From the NCBI RefSeq assembly GCF_000292915.1, contig NC_018513.1:2480001-2544000 (forward strand): 64,000 nucleotides of DNA. The letters run 5' to 3'. Below, one piece after another: positions 37,830-45,711 of this stretch (position 1 is its first letter; each line of letters begins with the position of its first letter). Below the pieces are notes generated by a model. It saw nothing but the letters and a program-made list of their open reading frames with translations, had not been told where the DNA came from and searched no databases. The position numbers were made by a program, and so were the translations under genes. The DNA is from Burkholderia cepacia GG4 (GTDB lineage Bacteria > Pseudomonadota > Gammaproteobacteria > Burkholderiales > Burkholderiaceae).

Positions 37830-39032
37830 CTACTGAATGCTCGACGCGATCTCGAAGATCGGCATGTACATCAACACGACGATTCCGCCGATCACCACGC
37901 CGATCACGATCATCATTGCAGGCTCGATCAGTCTCGAAATCAGGTCGATCGTGCGCGACACCTGTGCTTCCTGAAACGCGGCGATCCGGTCGAGGACGGG
38001 CCCGAGCCCGCCGGTCTTTTCGGCCACCGTCAACAGGCGGTAGCCGATCGCGTTCGCAAGGCCGGCCTGCTGGAACGCATCGGAAATCTTCGCGCCATTG
38101 CGGACCTGCTGCAGCGCGCCCGCAAGCGCGGCCTGGTCCGCGCGGCCGACCAGGCCGCGCGCGAGGTCGAACGCGCGGATGGCGGGAATGCCGCCGTCGA
38201 CCAGCATCGCCGTCGTGCGATAGAACTGCGACTGGCGAAACACGCGGAAGTGTTGCCCGATGCCGGGCAGCGCCAGCAGACGATCGGCGAGCCAGATGCG
38301 CAGTGCCGGACGCCGCAGTGCGACACCGGTGGCCACCGCCAGGACCGCGAGGCAGCCCGTCAGCTCGGGGCCGTGCGCATGCACCATGCTGCCCCACGCC
38401 ATCAGCAGCCGAGACATCAGCGGCAGTTCGCGCCCGCTGTGTTCGAGCAGCGTCGCGAAGCGCGGCACCACGAAGCCGAGCAGGAACAGCACGACGGCCG
38501 CACCGACGAACAGCAGCACCGTCGGGTAGATCGCCGCCGACACGACCCGCGCGCGCAACTCGCGCAGCGTCGCGCTATTGTGCGAATAGCGCGTCAGGCT
38601 GTCGGCCAGGCCGCCGGTCTGCTCGCTCGCCTTCACGCACGCCACCAGTACCGGCGGAAAGATCGGGCTCGCGTGCTCGAGCGCCGCCGACAGCGACTGC
38701 CCTTCCTCGAGTTGCCGCAGCAGGTCGCGACACACCTGTGCGGACGCTTCGCGCCGCGCGTTGCCGCCAAGCGTGCGCAATGCGTCGACGAGGCCGACAC
38801 CCGCATCGAGCAGCGCCGCCAACTCGCGCGCGAACATGTCGACGTCGAACCGCGCACCCGGTATCCCGAACCGGTTCGCGCCGCGCCGCTGGCGCCCGGA
38901 GTCCGTGCTGACCGATACGACGCGAAGGCCCCGCGCGCGCGCGAGCGATGCCGCGCTCGCCGGCGAGTCGCTGTCGATGCGAAGCGTCTGCACCGAGCCG
39001 CTCGTATCGAATACACGCAGCACGAATTTCAC
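37830..39032 (-). CDS. gspF: Inner-membrane platform protein GspF
   Basis: A 400-residue protein with the duplicated T2SSF domain (about 65-190 and 270-390) and three membrane segments, including VLLFVGAAVVLFLLGFVV and the C-terminal IEPAMMIVIGVVIGGIVVLMYMPIF. GspF is the rotor-like platform that engages GspE. It begins with GTG at 39032 after AAGGAGAG and follows gspG by 57 bases. Confidence 0.94.
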   Translation of the reverse strand: MKFVLRVFDTSGSVQTLRIDSDSPASAASLARARGLRVVSVSTDSGRQRRGANRFGIPGARFDVDMFARELAALLDAGVGLVDALRTLGGNARREASAQVCRDLLRQLEEGQSLSAALEHASPIFPPVLVACVKASEQTGGLADSLTRYSHNSATLRELRARVVSAAIYPTVLLFVGAAVVLFLLGFVVPRFATLLEHSGRELPLMSRLLMAWGSMVHAHGPELTGCLAVLAVATGVALRRPALRIWLADRLLALPGIGQHFRVFRQSQFYRTTAMLVDGGIPAIRAFDLARGLVGRADQAALAGALQQVRNGAKISDAFQQAGLANAIGYRLLTVAEKTGGLGPVLDRIAAFQEAQVSRTIDLISRLIEPAMMIVIGVVIGGIVVLMYMPIFEIASSIQ

Positions 39033-39089
39033 GTCGACTCTCCTTGCGGACTGCTCACGATATGTGCAGCGACCGCAGCCATGCTGCCC

Positions 39090-39572
39090 CTACCACGACG
39101 AGATCGTCACGTTCTCGCCGGTACCGCTGCCGCGTCCGTCCTTGCCGAGCGAAAACAGGTCGTAGTCGCCATGCTCGCCCGGCGAACGGTACTGATAGGG
39201 CCGCTCCCACGGGTCCACCGGAACGGCTTTCTGCAGATAGGGACCACTCCACCGCGATGCGCTTTGCGGCTTGTTCACGAGCGCATCCAGCCCCTCCTCG
39301 GTGGTCGGATAGGCACCGACGTCGAGCCGGTATTGATCCAGCGCCTGGCCGAGCGACACGATCTGCGCCCGCGCGATCTTCACGTTCGACTTGCCGACCT
39401 GTTCGAAATACCGTGGCGCCACGAGCCCTGCCAGCAACCCGATGATGACCATCACGACAAGCAGCTCGAGCAGCGTGAAGCCGCGACTCGCGCACGCGCG
39501 GCACACGTGTCGTCCGTCACGCTGCCGCTGGCCCGACGCGCCGGCCGGGATCGAGAACGATTCGTGGCTCAC
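39090..39572 (-). CDS. gspG: Major pseudopilin GspG
   Basis: A 160-residue major pseudopilin. The leader is 31 residues, longer than usual, ending SRG-FTLLELLVVMVIIGLLAGLVAPRYF with Glu5. The body has the GspG hallmarks: ALDQYRLDVGAYPTTEEGLDALV, the GPYLQK and VPVDPWERPYQYRSPGEHGDYDLFSLGKDG calcium-loop region. I choose GTG at 39572 because a strong GGGAGGAAG precedes it; the ATG at 39638 has none. It is the first gene of the leftward secretion operon. Confidence 0.92.
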   Translation of the reverse strand: MSHESFSIPAGASGQRQRDGRHVCRACASRGFTLLELLVVMVIIGLLAGLVAPRYFEQVGKSNVKIARAQIVSLGQALDQYRLDVGAYPTTEEGLDALVNKPQSASRWSGPYLQKAVPVDPWERPYQYRSPGEHGDYDLFSLGKDGRGSGTGENVTISSW

Positions 39573-39654
39573 GGCTTCCTCCCTGTATCGACCCGCGGCG
39601 TCGGCATTGCCGATGCCGCTGATTGCATTCTTGTTCACGTCGGTACGGGTCAGA

Positions 39655-39667
39655 AGTAGGGAGTGCC
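39655..39667 (+). promoter_or_regulatory. Recurrent motif copy upstream of gspG
   Basis: AGTAGGGAGTGCC matches the NGKAGG-N3-YGCC pattern also found upstream of the SCO, two-domain membrane protein and transglycosylase genes. It lies 83 bases before the gspG start. Confidence 0.4.
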
Positions 39668-39722
39668 GTCCATCCCCATGGGTAGATCTCCCCCTGTTGG
39701 GCCCTGCCCCAATGGAGGGTGT

Positions 39723-40397
39723 TCACACACGGTCGTCGTCGTTCAGCGTGAGCACACCGACGTCGATCGCGAAGTGAACGAGACCGGTCAGATTCGCGAC
39801 GCCGAGCTTGCGCATGAGATTGGCACGGTGCTTGTCCACCGTTTTCGGACTGACCTTCAGGCACTCGCCGACCTGCCGGCTCGTGTGCCCCTCGACGACG
39901 AGCCGCAGCACCGTGCGCTCGCGATTCGTCAGCGCGTTCCACAATCGCGCCCGGTGCGCGTTGGTGTCGTGCAGCCCGGGCAGGCCGGCGCGGGCCCGAT
40001 ACGCATCGAGGCTGACCACGCACTTGCCCTGCATCACGAAACCCATCTCGCGAACCAGGTCAGCGAACGGCGAATCCTTGACCACGTAGCCGTCCGCGCC
40101 GGCGGCAAACGCTTCTCTCACGTTGTCTTCGCTGCGATGAACCGTGAGGACGATGATCCGCGCATGCGGCACGTCGCGCTTGATCGTCGCGATCGCGTCG
40201 AAGCCGCTGCCGCCCGGCATGGACAGATCCATCAGGATCAGGTCGGGCCGCGTTTTCTCGGCGAGACGGCAGGCCTCGACCCCGCCGCTCGCCGCGCCGA
40301 CGATGCAGTAGTCGGCCAGCTCCGAAACCAGGTGACTCAGGCCGACTCGCAACAGATGCTGATCCTCGACGATCAGCACACGGTGCTTGTTGTCCAA
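39723..40397 (-). CDS. NarL/FixJ-family response regulator
   Basis: A 224-residue regulator: receiver domain (about 4-120) with the acidic pair ED, phospho-acceptor Asp in DLILMDLSMPGGSG and Lys in VVKDSPF, then a LuxR-type helix-turn-helix (about 150-215, LTNRERTVLRLVVEGHTSRQVGECLKVSPKTVDKH). It starts with TTG at 40397, supported by AAGGAG 8 bases upstream. Its position just ahead of gspG suggests control of the secretion operon. It is a paralogue of the regulator at 42999. Confidence 0.92.
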   Translation of the reverse strand: MDNKHRVLIVEDQHLLRVGLSHLVSELADYCIVGAASGGVEACRLAEKTRPDLILMDLSMPGGSGFDAIATIKRDVPHARIIVLTVHRSEDNVREAFAAGADGYVVKDSPFADLVREMGFVMQGKCVVSLDAYRARAGLPGLHDTNAHRARLWNALTNRERTVLRLVVEGHTSRQVGECLKVSPKTVDKHRANLMRKLGVANLTGLVHFAIDVGVLTLNDDDRV

Positions 40398-40427
40398 TTT
40401 CGACGCTCCTTTTCAGAGACGTGGCAC

Positions 40428-41603
40428 CTAGTTGGACGCGACGACGTCGCGATAGGCAGCGAGCAGCTCGGTCGGCGTCGCGAAGCCGTCGATACGCAGC
40501 CACGGCTGGCCCGGCGCGGCCCGCACGAACGTCACCGGCGTGTGGTTCATCTTGTCGCCGCGATACACGTTGAACGCGCGCTGCGCCGCGACGCTCGCAT
40601 CGACCGTGCCGGTGTAGTGCTGCCATTCGGGGCCGGCGCCGAAGCGTGCCGCGTAGGTCCTGAGGCGCTCCGGCGTGTCCGCCTCCGGATCGATCGAGAT
40701 CGACATGATGTGCACCTTGCTGCGGTCGGCGCCGAGTTCGCCCTGCAGTTGCTCGAGCGTCTGGCTGATCATCGGGCAGATGGTCGTGCAGCTGGTGTAG
40801 ATGAACGTCAGGATCACCGGCCGGCCGTCGTCGAGTTCCTTGGCCAGCGAGACGGCCTGACCGTCGTCGCGCACGAGCTGAACCGACGGCACCGCGTACT
40901 GGACCATCGTGTGAACAGTGCCCGGCGTGACGGCGTGATGCATGTGCATGCCGGCGACTGCGGTCGCGCCCTCGGTCATGTGTGCTTCGGCCTTGTCCGC
41001 CGCATTCCCGGCGGGTGCCGCCGGCACGGGCGCCGCGGGGCTTCCGGTGGCGGGCTCCGTAGGCGGCATCGCGGGCTCGGCAGCGGGCTCCGTCGCCTGC
41101 TCCGCGGCGGGCTGCATCGCGGGCTCGGTAGCGTGCTCCGTCGCCTGCCCCACGGCGGACTGCATCGCGGGCTCGGTCGCGGGTTCCATCGCCTGCTCCG
41201 CAGCGGGCTGCATCGGGGGCTCGGTCGCGGGTTCCATCGCCTGCTCCGCAGCGTGCTGCATCACGGGCTCTGGGGCGGGCTCCGTCGCTTGCTCGGCGGC
41301 GTGCTGCATCATGGACTCGGCAGCAGGCTCAGCCGCCTGCTCCGCGGCGTGCGTCGCGGCGCTGTCGGCGGCGTTGCTGGCGGGATTTTCGACACCGTTT
41401 TGCATGTCGTGTCCCATCAGACTATTGCCGCCATCCGGCGCGGCGTTCTCCGTGACGTTCGCGTTCGCTGCTGCGTTTTCGGCGGCCACGCCGCCGGCGT
41501 TCTCGAGCACGCTGCCATCGGGCGCACACCACGCTGGCGTCGCGGCAAGCGCGACGCCAGCGACCACGAATGCGCCCATCGTCGATCTGGCGATCCTGTT
41601 CAT
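40428..41603 (-). CDS. SCO1/SenC copper protein with Ala/Glu/Pro repeat insert
   Basis: A 391-residue exported protein. A Sec signal (about 1-26) is followed by a low-complexity region (about 30-225) that contains six 16-residue repeats at 85-180. The C-terminal 160 residues form a SCO thioredoxin-like domain with the copper ligands CTTIC (C272, C276) and His354 in NHTPVTF. SCO proteins deliver copper to oxidase CuA sites or act as thiol reductants. The ATG at 41603 follows GGGAGG. It sits among multicopper and cytochrome genes, so it may metallate those proteins. Confidence 0.88.
   Translation of the reverse strand: MNRIARSTMGAFVVAGVALAATPAWCAPDGSVLENAGGVAAENAAANANVTENAAPDGGNSLMGHDMQNGVENPASNAADSAATHAAEQAAEPAAESMMQHAAEQATEPAPEPVMQHAAEQAMEPATEPPMQPAAEQAMEPATEPAMQSAVGQATEHATEPAMQPAAEQATEPAAEPAMPPTEPATGSPAAPVPAAPAGNAADKAEAHMTEGATAVAGMHMHHAVTPGTVHTMVQYAVPSVQLVRDDGQAVSLAKELDDGRPVILTFIYTSCTTICPMISQTLEQLQGELGADRSKVHIMSISIDPEADTPERLRTYAARFGAGPEWQHYTGTVDASVAAQRAFNVYRGDKMNHTPVTFVRAAPGQPWLRIDGFATPTELLAAYRDVVASN
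41064..41351. repeat. Six tandem 48-bp repeats inside the SCO gene
   Basis: Six in-frame 48-bp units encode 16-residue repeats of the form (H/P)AAEQAxEPAxEPxMQ, residues 85-180 of the SCO protein. Units differ at a few positions. Such minisatellites can change copy number by slippage, altering linker length without a frameshift. Confidence 0.85.
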
Positions 41604-41709
41604 ACCGGCCTCCCTGACACGAGTCCAGGCAGCGGACAATTCCGTGCCCCGCCATTGCAGTGTCATGAATTTGATCGCGAGCGTCATGGGATGACGCCCC
41701 CCAAAGGCC

Positions 41710-41766
41710 AGTAGGACATGCCCGCTTGGAGGGAATGCCCCGCTGCATGCGGCAGGTATGTCCCTA
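41710..41766. promoter_or_regulatory. Candidate regulator sites between SCO and histidine kinase genes
   Basis: This divergent region holds AGTAGGACATGCC (41710-41722) and TGGAGGGAATGCC (41727-41739), both fitting NGKAGG-N3-YGCC. An inverted partner GGTATGTCCCTA (41755-41766) faces the first site. The arrangement suggests a regulator binding region serving both directions. Confidence 0.45.
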
Positions 41767-41823
41767 TGCCGTACACGCGCAATCCCCATGTTGCAGACGG
41801 GCTCAGTCACGTCCTAGAATGAC

Positions 41824-41841
41824 GGAAACCTTACGGTTTCC
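41824..41841. promoter_or_regulatory. Perfect dyad before the histidine kinase
   Basis: GGAAACC-TTAC-GGTTTCC is a perfect 7-bp inverted repeat 26 bases before the kinase ATG. It could be an operator or a 5'-leader hairpin close to the ribosome site GGGAG. Confidence 0.45.
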
Positions 41842-41866
41842 TGAAAATTGAGCATCGGGAGCTACC

Positions 41867-42985
41867 ATGATTGACCGCCAGCCCGAAGGACCACGGATCA
41901 GGCTGCTCGATCTGATCGATGCGATGCGCAAGCTGCGCAGTGCGGTGCGTCCGGACGATCGCCGCACCGGTATCGTCACCGATGCACGCGGCGCGGCGCT
42001 TGCCATTCTCGCCGACGACGGAACCATCGTATCGGCCAATCGCAGCGCCGCGGCGCTGTTCGGATATACACCCGCCGAGCTCGTCCGCCTGCACCTGTGC
42101 GAGCTGGCGCCCGAGGATACCCACGTCGAACTGGCGCAAGAACTGTCCAGGAGCGTCGACCTGCAGCAACACTCGTTCGCGGCGATGCTCAGCGGGCGAA
42201 GCGGCCATCCCGCACAATTCGTCGTACATCAGCAGGTGCTTCCCGGCACACGCCTGTCGCTGACACTGTTCGAAGAGCCGCCGACGCCCGAACCCGAACG
42301 GCGCGGCGGCGCCGCAAACGATGCGGGCGTGCATGCCCGCGACACGTATCTGCTGATTGGCCAGCAGAAGGAACGACATCGGCTGGCCGCGGAATTGCAC
42401 GACGGGCTCGGCCAGGCGCTGACGCTCATCAAACTGATGAATGAGGACGCGCTCATGCGGATTCGCCGCGGCGACATCGCCGACGCAACGAATCTGCTCG
42501 ACAACGCCGTGTTGCGGATCCGCGAGACGATCGGCGAAGTACGCCAGATCTGCGGCGAACTGAGGCCGCCGATGCTCGACAAGCTCGGACTGCCGGCCGC
42601 GCTCGCGTCGCTGTGCCGGCGCATCGAGCGCGACGCGGATCAGCTGTCGGTCGAGTTCAATTGCGACGTCGACGACGACGACATACCGGATCATCTGAAG
42701 GCGGACATGTTCAGAGTCGCGCAGGAGGCGCTCCACAACATCGTCAAGCACGCACAGGCCACCGAAATCGTGCTCGGCCTGCAACACGACGCGGGCGGCC
42801 TGCTGCTGACGATCGACGACAACGGCGTCGGCTACGAGCGCAGCCCGCTCTCGACGGACGACGCGCGCGCGGCGGGGCTCGGGCTGATCGGCATGCAGCA
42901 CCGCATCGAGTCGCACGGCGGCACGTTTACGATCCGGTCGTCCGCCACGACGGGTACGCGCGTCTCGGCAACCTGGCCGCTCTGA
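41867..42985 (+). CDS. PAS-containing sensor histidine kinase (NarX/UhpB type)
   Basis: A 372-residue soluble kinase. A PAS domain spans about 40-140 (AILADDGTIVSANRSAAALFGYTPAEL). A HisKA_3 dimerisation domain carries the phospho-accepting His in RHRLAAELHDGLGQAL, and an HATPase_c domain shows FRVAQEALHNIVKHAQA (N box) and LTIDDNGVGY (G1). There is no membrane segment, so it senses a cytoplasmic or redox/ligand signal. This kinase class partners NarL-type regulators, of which two lie on either side. Confidence 0.93.
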   Translation: MIDRQPEGPRIRLLDLIDAMRKLRSAVRPDDRRTGIVTDARGAALAILADDGTIVSANRSAAALFGYTPAELVRLHLCELAPEDTHVELAQELSRSVDLQQHSFAAMLSGRSGHPAQFVVHQQVLPGTRLSLTLFEEPPTPEPERRGGAANDAGVHARDTYLLIGQQKERHRLAAELHDGLGQALTLIKLMNEDALMRIRRGDIADATNLLDNAVLRIRETIGEVRQICGELRPPMLDKLGLPAALASLCRRIERDADQLSVEFNCDVDDDDIPDHLKADMFRVAQEALHNIVKHAQATEIVLGLQHDAGGLLLTIDDNGVGYERSPLSTDDARAAGLGLIGMQHRIESHGGTFTIRSSATTGTRVSATWPL

Positions 42986-42998
42986 CGTGCAGCCGCGT

Positions 42999-43778
42999 TC
43001 AGCGCTTCGCGCCACCCGCCGGATAGTCGTCCAGCCGCACGACGACGTCCGCCGCCGTCCCTGCGTCGACTACCGGGTGCGGCGCCACGTCGTCCGCGTT
43101 CGGCTCCGCGCATTTCGCCGCGAGTGTGGTCAACAGCCCCATGTTCATCGCGACGAGCACCAGTTCCGTCAGATTCGCAAGATGGAGCTTGTGCATCATG
43201 CTCGCCCGATACTTCTCGATCGTCTTCGGGCTCAGGTTCAGGTACTGACCGACCTGCCGGTTGGTACGCCCTTCCGCGATCAGCTTCAGCACGCTGCGTT
43301 CGCGCGCGGTCAGGATGTCCCAGGCCTTTTTCGGCGCAGGCATGTCGCGACCGGTCACGAACGAGTCGACCATGTAGCCGTACACGTCGGCACTCAGGTG
43401 CTTCTTTCCCTGCATGACCATGCGCATCGCGAGCAGCAATTCGTCAAACGAAACGTCCTTGAGCACGTAGCCATCGACGCCCGCGCGCAACGCCTCGCGC
43501 ACGTATTCCTCGCTCTGGTGCACCGTGAGCACGACGATCCGGATGGTCGGCGTTCTACGCTTGATCGTCGCGCTCGCATCGATGCCGTTCATCCCGCGCA
43601 TCGACAGATCCATCAGGATCAGATCGGGCGCGAGCGTCATTGCCTGATGGCATGCTTCCTTGCCGTCCCGCGCTTCGCCGACGACATCGTAATCGCCTTG
43701 CGCGCAAAGCATCGACCGGAGCCCGTTTCTCAGCAGATCGTGATCCTCCGCAAGGATCACGCGATATTTAGTATTCAC
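42999..43778 (-). CDS. NarL/FixJ-family response regulator (second)
   Basis: A 259-residue response regulator convergent with the kinase gene, 13 bases from its stop. Receiver domain: EDHDLLRNGL, DLILMDLSMRGMNG with the phospho-Asp, and VLKDVSF lysine. LuxR-type helix-turn-helix: LTARERSVLKLIAEGRTNRQVGQYLNLSPKTIEKY. An extra C-terminal tail of about 35 residues follows. GTG at 43778 is preferred because the receiver fold starts there; the longer frame to 43922 gives an unrelated basic leader. It is clearly a paralogue of the regulator at 39723. Confidence 0.92.
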   Translation of the reverse strand: MNTKYRVILAEDHDLLRNGLRSMLCAQGDYDVVGEARDGKEACHQAMTLAPDLILMDLSMRGMNGIDASATIKRRTPTIRIVVLTVHQSEEYVREALRAGVDGYVLKDVSFDELLLAMRMVMQGKKHLSADVYGYMVDSFVTGRDMPAPKKAWDILTARERSVLKLIAEGRTNRQVGQYLNLSPKTIEKYRASMMHKLHLANLTELVLVAMNMGLLTTLAAKCAEPNADDVAPHPVVDAGTAADVVVRLDDYPAGGAKR

Positions 43779-44175
43779 GACTTTCCCCCAAGGATTCACG
43801 CGCTTGTACCGTGCTGGACATCGAGGTCTCGTTGCACGGCGCCGGACGCATTTCGTCAATGCTTCCCCTTGTCCGGTCCGGTGGCCGCTCTCCCGCGCGC
43901 GACTGGCCACGCCTGTCGACACAGCAAGGATCGCGCCACCGCGCCGCGCTAGGCACTCGCGCCACGCATTCCGCAGCGGAAACGTCGCGCAGCAGCAGGA
44001 TGTGTTTCAGAGTTGAATCGTTTCGACGTTTTTCTTTGCATCCGTGCGACTACGGATGGCGGAGTTTCCGATCGCTTTTGTCGCGCGCAAAAACATTTCT
44101 TCTACCGCAACGATTGCCTTGAGCAGAAAACAACTGCTCGGCGTAAGAATCGTCAACTTCGATCGATTACGGCTC

Positions 44176-44199
44176 GTTACCGACGAATACTTCGGTAAC
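44176..44199. promoter_or_regulatory. Perfect 8-bp dyad
   Basis: GTTACCGA-N8-TCGGTAAC is a perfect inverted repeat whose half-sites are about one helical turn and a half apart, as expected for a dimeric regulator. It lies 113 bases before the transglycosylase start. Confidence 0.45.
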
Positions 44200-44243
44200 A
44201 GACTTGCAGCGTTGCCTGCGGGCGTCGTTTCGGGTATCGAAGT

Positions 44244-44256
44244 GTAGGAGGGTGCC
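44244..44256 (+). promoter_or_regulatory. Recurrent motif copy before the transglycosylase
   Basis: GTAGGAGGGTGCC fits the shared motif with a 4-base rather than 3-base spacer. The GGAGG in it is too far (more than 50 bases) from the start to be the ribosome site. Confidence 0.3.
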
Positions 44257-44311
44257 CCATTGTCGATGCGATGGCCCGGCCACGACAATGCAGGTGCAGG
44301 AGACCTGAAAG

Positions 44312-44938
44312 ATGCACCGCCAACCTTCATCCGGATTGAAGCAAGCCATCGTTGCCGCATGCGTGGGAATCGCGTCGGCATGGTCGTGCGCCGCCCACGC
44401 GCAGATATTCGGCACGGTGTCGAACAATGGTGTCATCGTCCTGACCAACGAGCCCGGCACGGCCAATCTGAAAGTGATCGTCGCGGCCGCCCGGCCGGCC
44501 GAATCCGCGACGAGGCATTCCACGGCGAAACCGGCTGCCGCGCCGTCGTCGTTCGCGGACGTGATTGCCGAGGCGAGTCAGGCATTCAATGTTCCGCCCG
44601 AACTCCTTCGCGCGGTCATCGACGTCGAATCGGGATACAACCCGAAGGCGGTATCGGGCAAAGGTGCGCTCGGGCTCATGCAGTTGATGCCGGAAACGGC
44701 GCGGCGCTTCTCGGGCGGCGACATGTTCGATCCGCGTGACAACGTGCTGACCGGCGCACGGTACCTGCGCTTCCTGCTCGACCTGTTCAAGGAGAACGTC
44801 GAACTCACGCTCGCTGCGTACAACGCCGGAGAGAACGCGGTGATCCGGGCCGGGTATCGCATCCCGTCGCTGCCGCAGACGCGCGAATACGTGCCGCGCG
44901 TGCTCGCGCGCTACAAGCGCCTTCGCGCCGCAAGTTAA
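44312..44938 (+). CDS. Periplasmic lytic transglycosylase (Slt family)
   Basis: A 208-residue exported enzyme: signal peptide to about residue 30 (AAHA-QIF), a small N-terminal segment (IFGTVSNNGVIVLTNEP), then an SLT domain. The catalytic Glu is in AVIDVESGYNPKAVS, followed by GALGLMQLMPETA and LTLAAYNAGENAV, all SLT signatures. It cleaves peptidoglycan without hydrolysis. Specialised copies often open the wall for secretion machines, and its place beside the secretion genes supports that use. AGGAGA precedes the ATG. Confidence 0.92.
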   Translation: MHRQPSSGLKQAIVAACVGIASAWSCAAHAQIFGTVSNNGVIVLTNEPGTANLKVIVAAARPAESATRHSTAKPAAAPSSFADVIAEASQAFNVPPELLRAVIDVESGYNPKAVSGKGALGLMQLMPETARRFSGGDMFDPRDNVLTGARYLRFLLDLFKENVELTLAAYNAGENAVIRAGYRIPSLPQTREYVPRVLARYKRLRAAS

Positions 44939-45066
44939 GTTGAGACACACGGCAGCCTGCACGCGGCGACGCCGCCGGGCATCGCGTGCACGATCCGTTG
45001 CCCGGCGTCATCAAGCGATGACGTCCGGCAACGCGTATATCGGGCTGCTGTCGGCCCGCCGGCGGC

Positions 45067-45576
45067 TCACGGAAATGCCGGGATGGTCGGATCCTCTCCC
45101 TGGAGATGCGCTTCGGTATGGCGAAGCTTGATCGCGTCTTCGATCTCGTGAACGCGATCGGTCGGCACGTCGATCATCATCAGCAATTCGCCATGCTCGA
45201 TGCCGTCCTCGAAACGCTTCAGGCGCGTGCTCGGCACGTCGATGCCGATCATCGTCGACACCCATGCACCGAACGCCGCGCCGAACAGCGTGATCGCCAC
45301 GACGACGCCGCCGCCGATCGGCAATTCCGCGGGCGGGAACACCAGGACGAGCAGCCCCAGCAGCATGCCGGTCGCAAAGCCGACTGCGGTGCCGCGCGCG
45401 AGCGACGGCAGCAGGTCGCTGCGTTGCAACAGCGTGGCTCCCGGCAAGCCGTCGCGCATGACATCGTGATTCGCGAGGCAATGGATATGTCGCCACTCGA
45501 TGCGCAGCGACAGCAGTTCACCCACGATCGACCGCGCGCATTGCGCCGTCGGCAATAGAAAATAGACGCGTCTCAT
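45067..45576 (-). CDS. Membrane protein with glycine-rich helices (DUF1269-like)
   Basis: A 169-residue protein. The N-terminal about 60 residues are soluble (MRRVYFLLPTAQCARSIVGELL). Two hydrophobic Gly-rich helices follow (about 60-80 and 87-108, LGLLVLVFP, GGGVVVAITLFGAAFGAW). A C-terminal alpha/beta tail contains GELLMMIDVPTDRVHEIEDAI, resembling the DUF1269 stress-related proteins. The ATG at 45576 follows AGGAGG. The cysteine count is low and no catalytic residues are visible; function unknown. Confidence 0.75.
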   Translation of the reverse strand: MRRVYFLLPTAQCARSIVGELLSLRIEWRHIHCLANHDVMRDGLPGATLLQRSDLLPSLARGTAVGFATGMLLGLLVLVFPPAELPIGGGVVVAITLFGAAFGAWVSTMIGIDVPSTRLKRFEDGIEHGELLMMIDVPTDRVHEIEDAIKLRHTEAHLQGEDPTIPAFP

Positions 45577-45690
45577 GGCAGCTCCTCCTACGTCACACCC
45601 GGAATGCAGCGATGCTCGTCGGGACATTCTGGTCCGGCACGCGCGCGGCTCATAGTAGTAATGCTCGCCGAAGTGCATGGGTAGAACATG

Positions 45691-45702
45691 GTAGGAAACG
45701 CC
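45691..45702 (+). promoter_or_regulatory. Recurrent motif copy and CATGG(G)TAG tandem
   Basis: GTAGGAAACGCC fits the shared GKAGG-N3-YGCC pattern. Directly left of it CATGGGTAGA (45676-45685) and CATGGTAGG (45687-45695) form an 11-bp-spaced tandem; the same CATGGGTAGA occurs upstream of gspG at 39677-39686. Confidence 0.35.
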
Positions 45703-45711
45703 GCGCGTGCG

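Larger units (their letters stand above)
43779..44311. other. Long control region before the transglycosylase gene
   Basis: I see no supported gene here; open frames are short and shadow-like. The part from about 44010 to 44230 is AT-richer than its surroundings and holds a perfect dyad (44176-44199) and a motif copy (44244-44256). It probably contains the promoters for the divergent regulator and transglycosylase genes. Confidence 0.55.

Noticed and set aside
44007..44381. A 124-codon minus-strand frame in the long control region
   Set aside because: It overlaps the transglycosylase start, lacks a ribosome site and shows no family resemblance.
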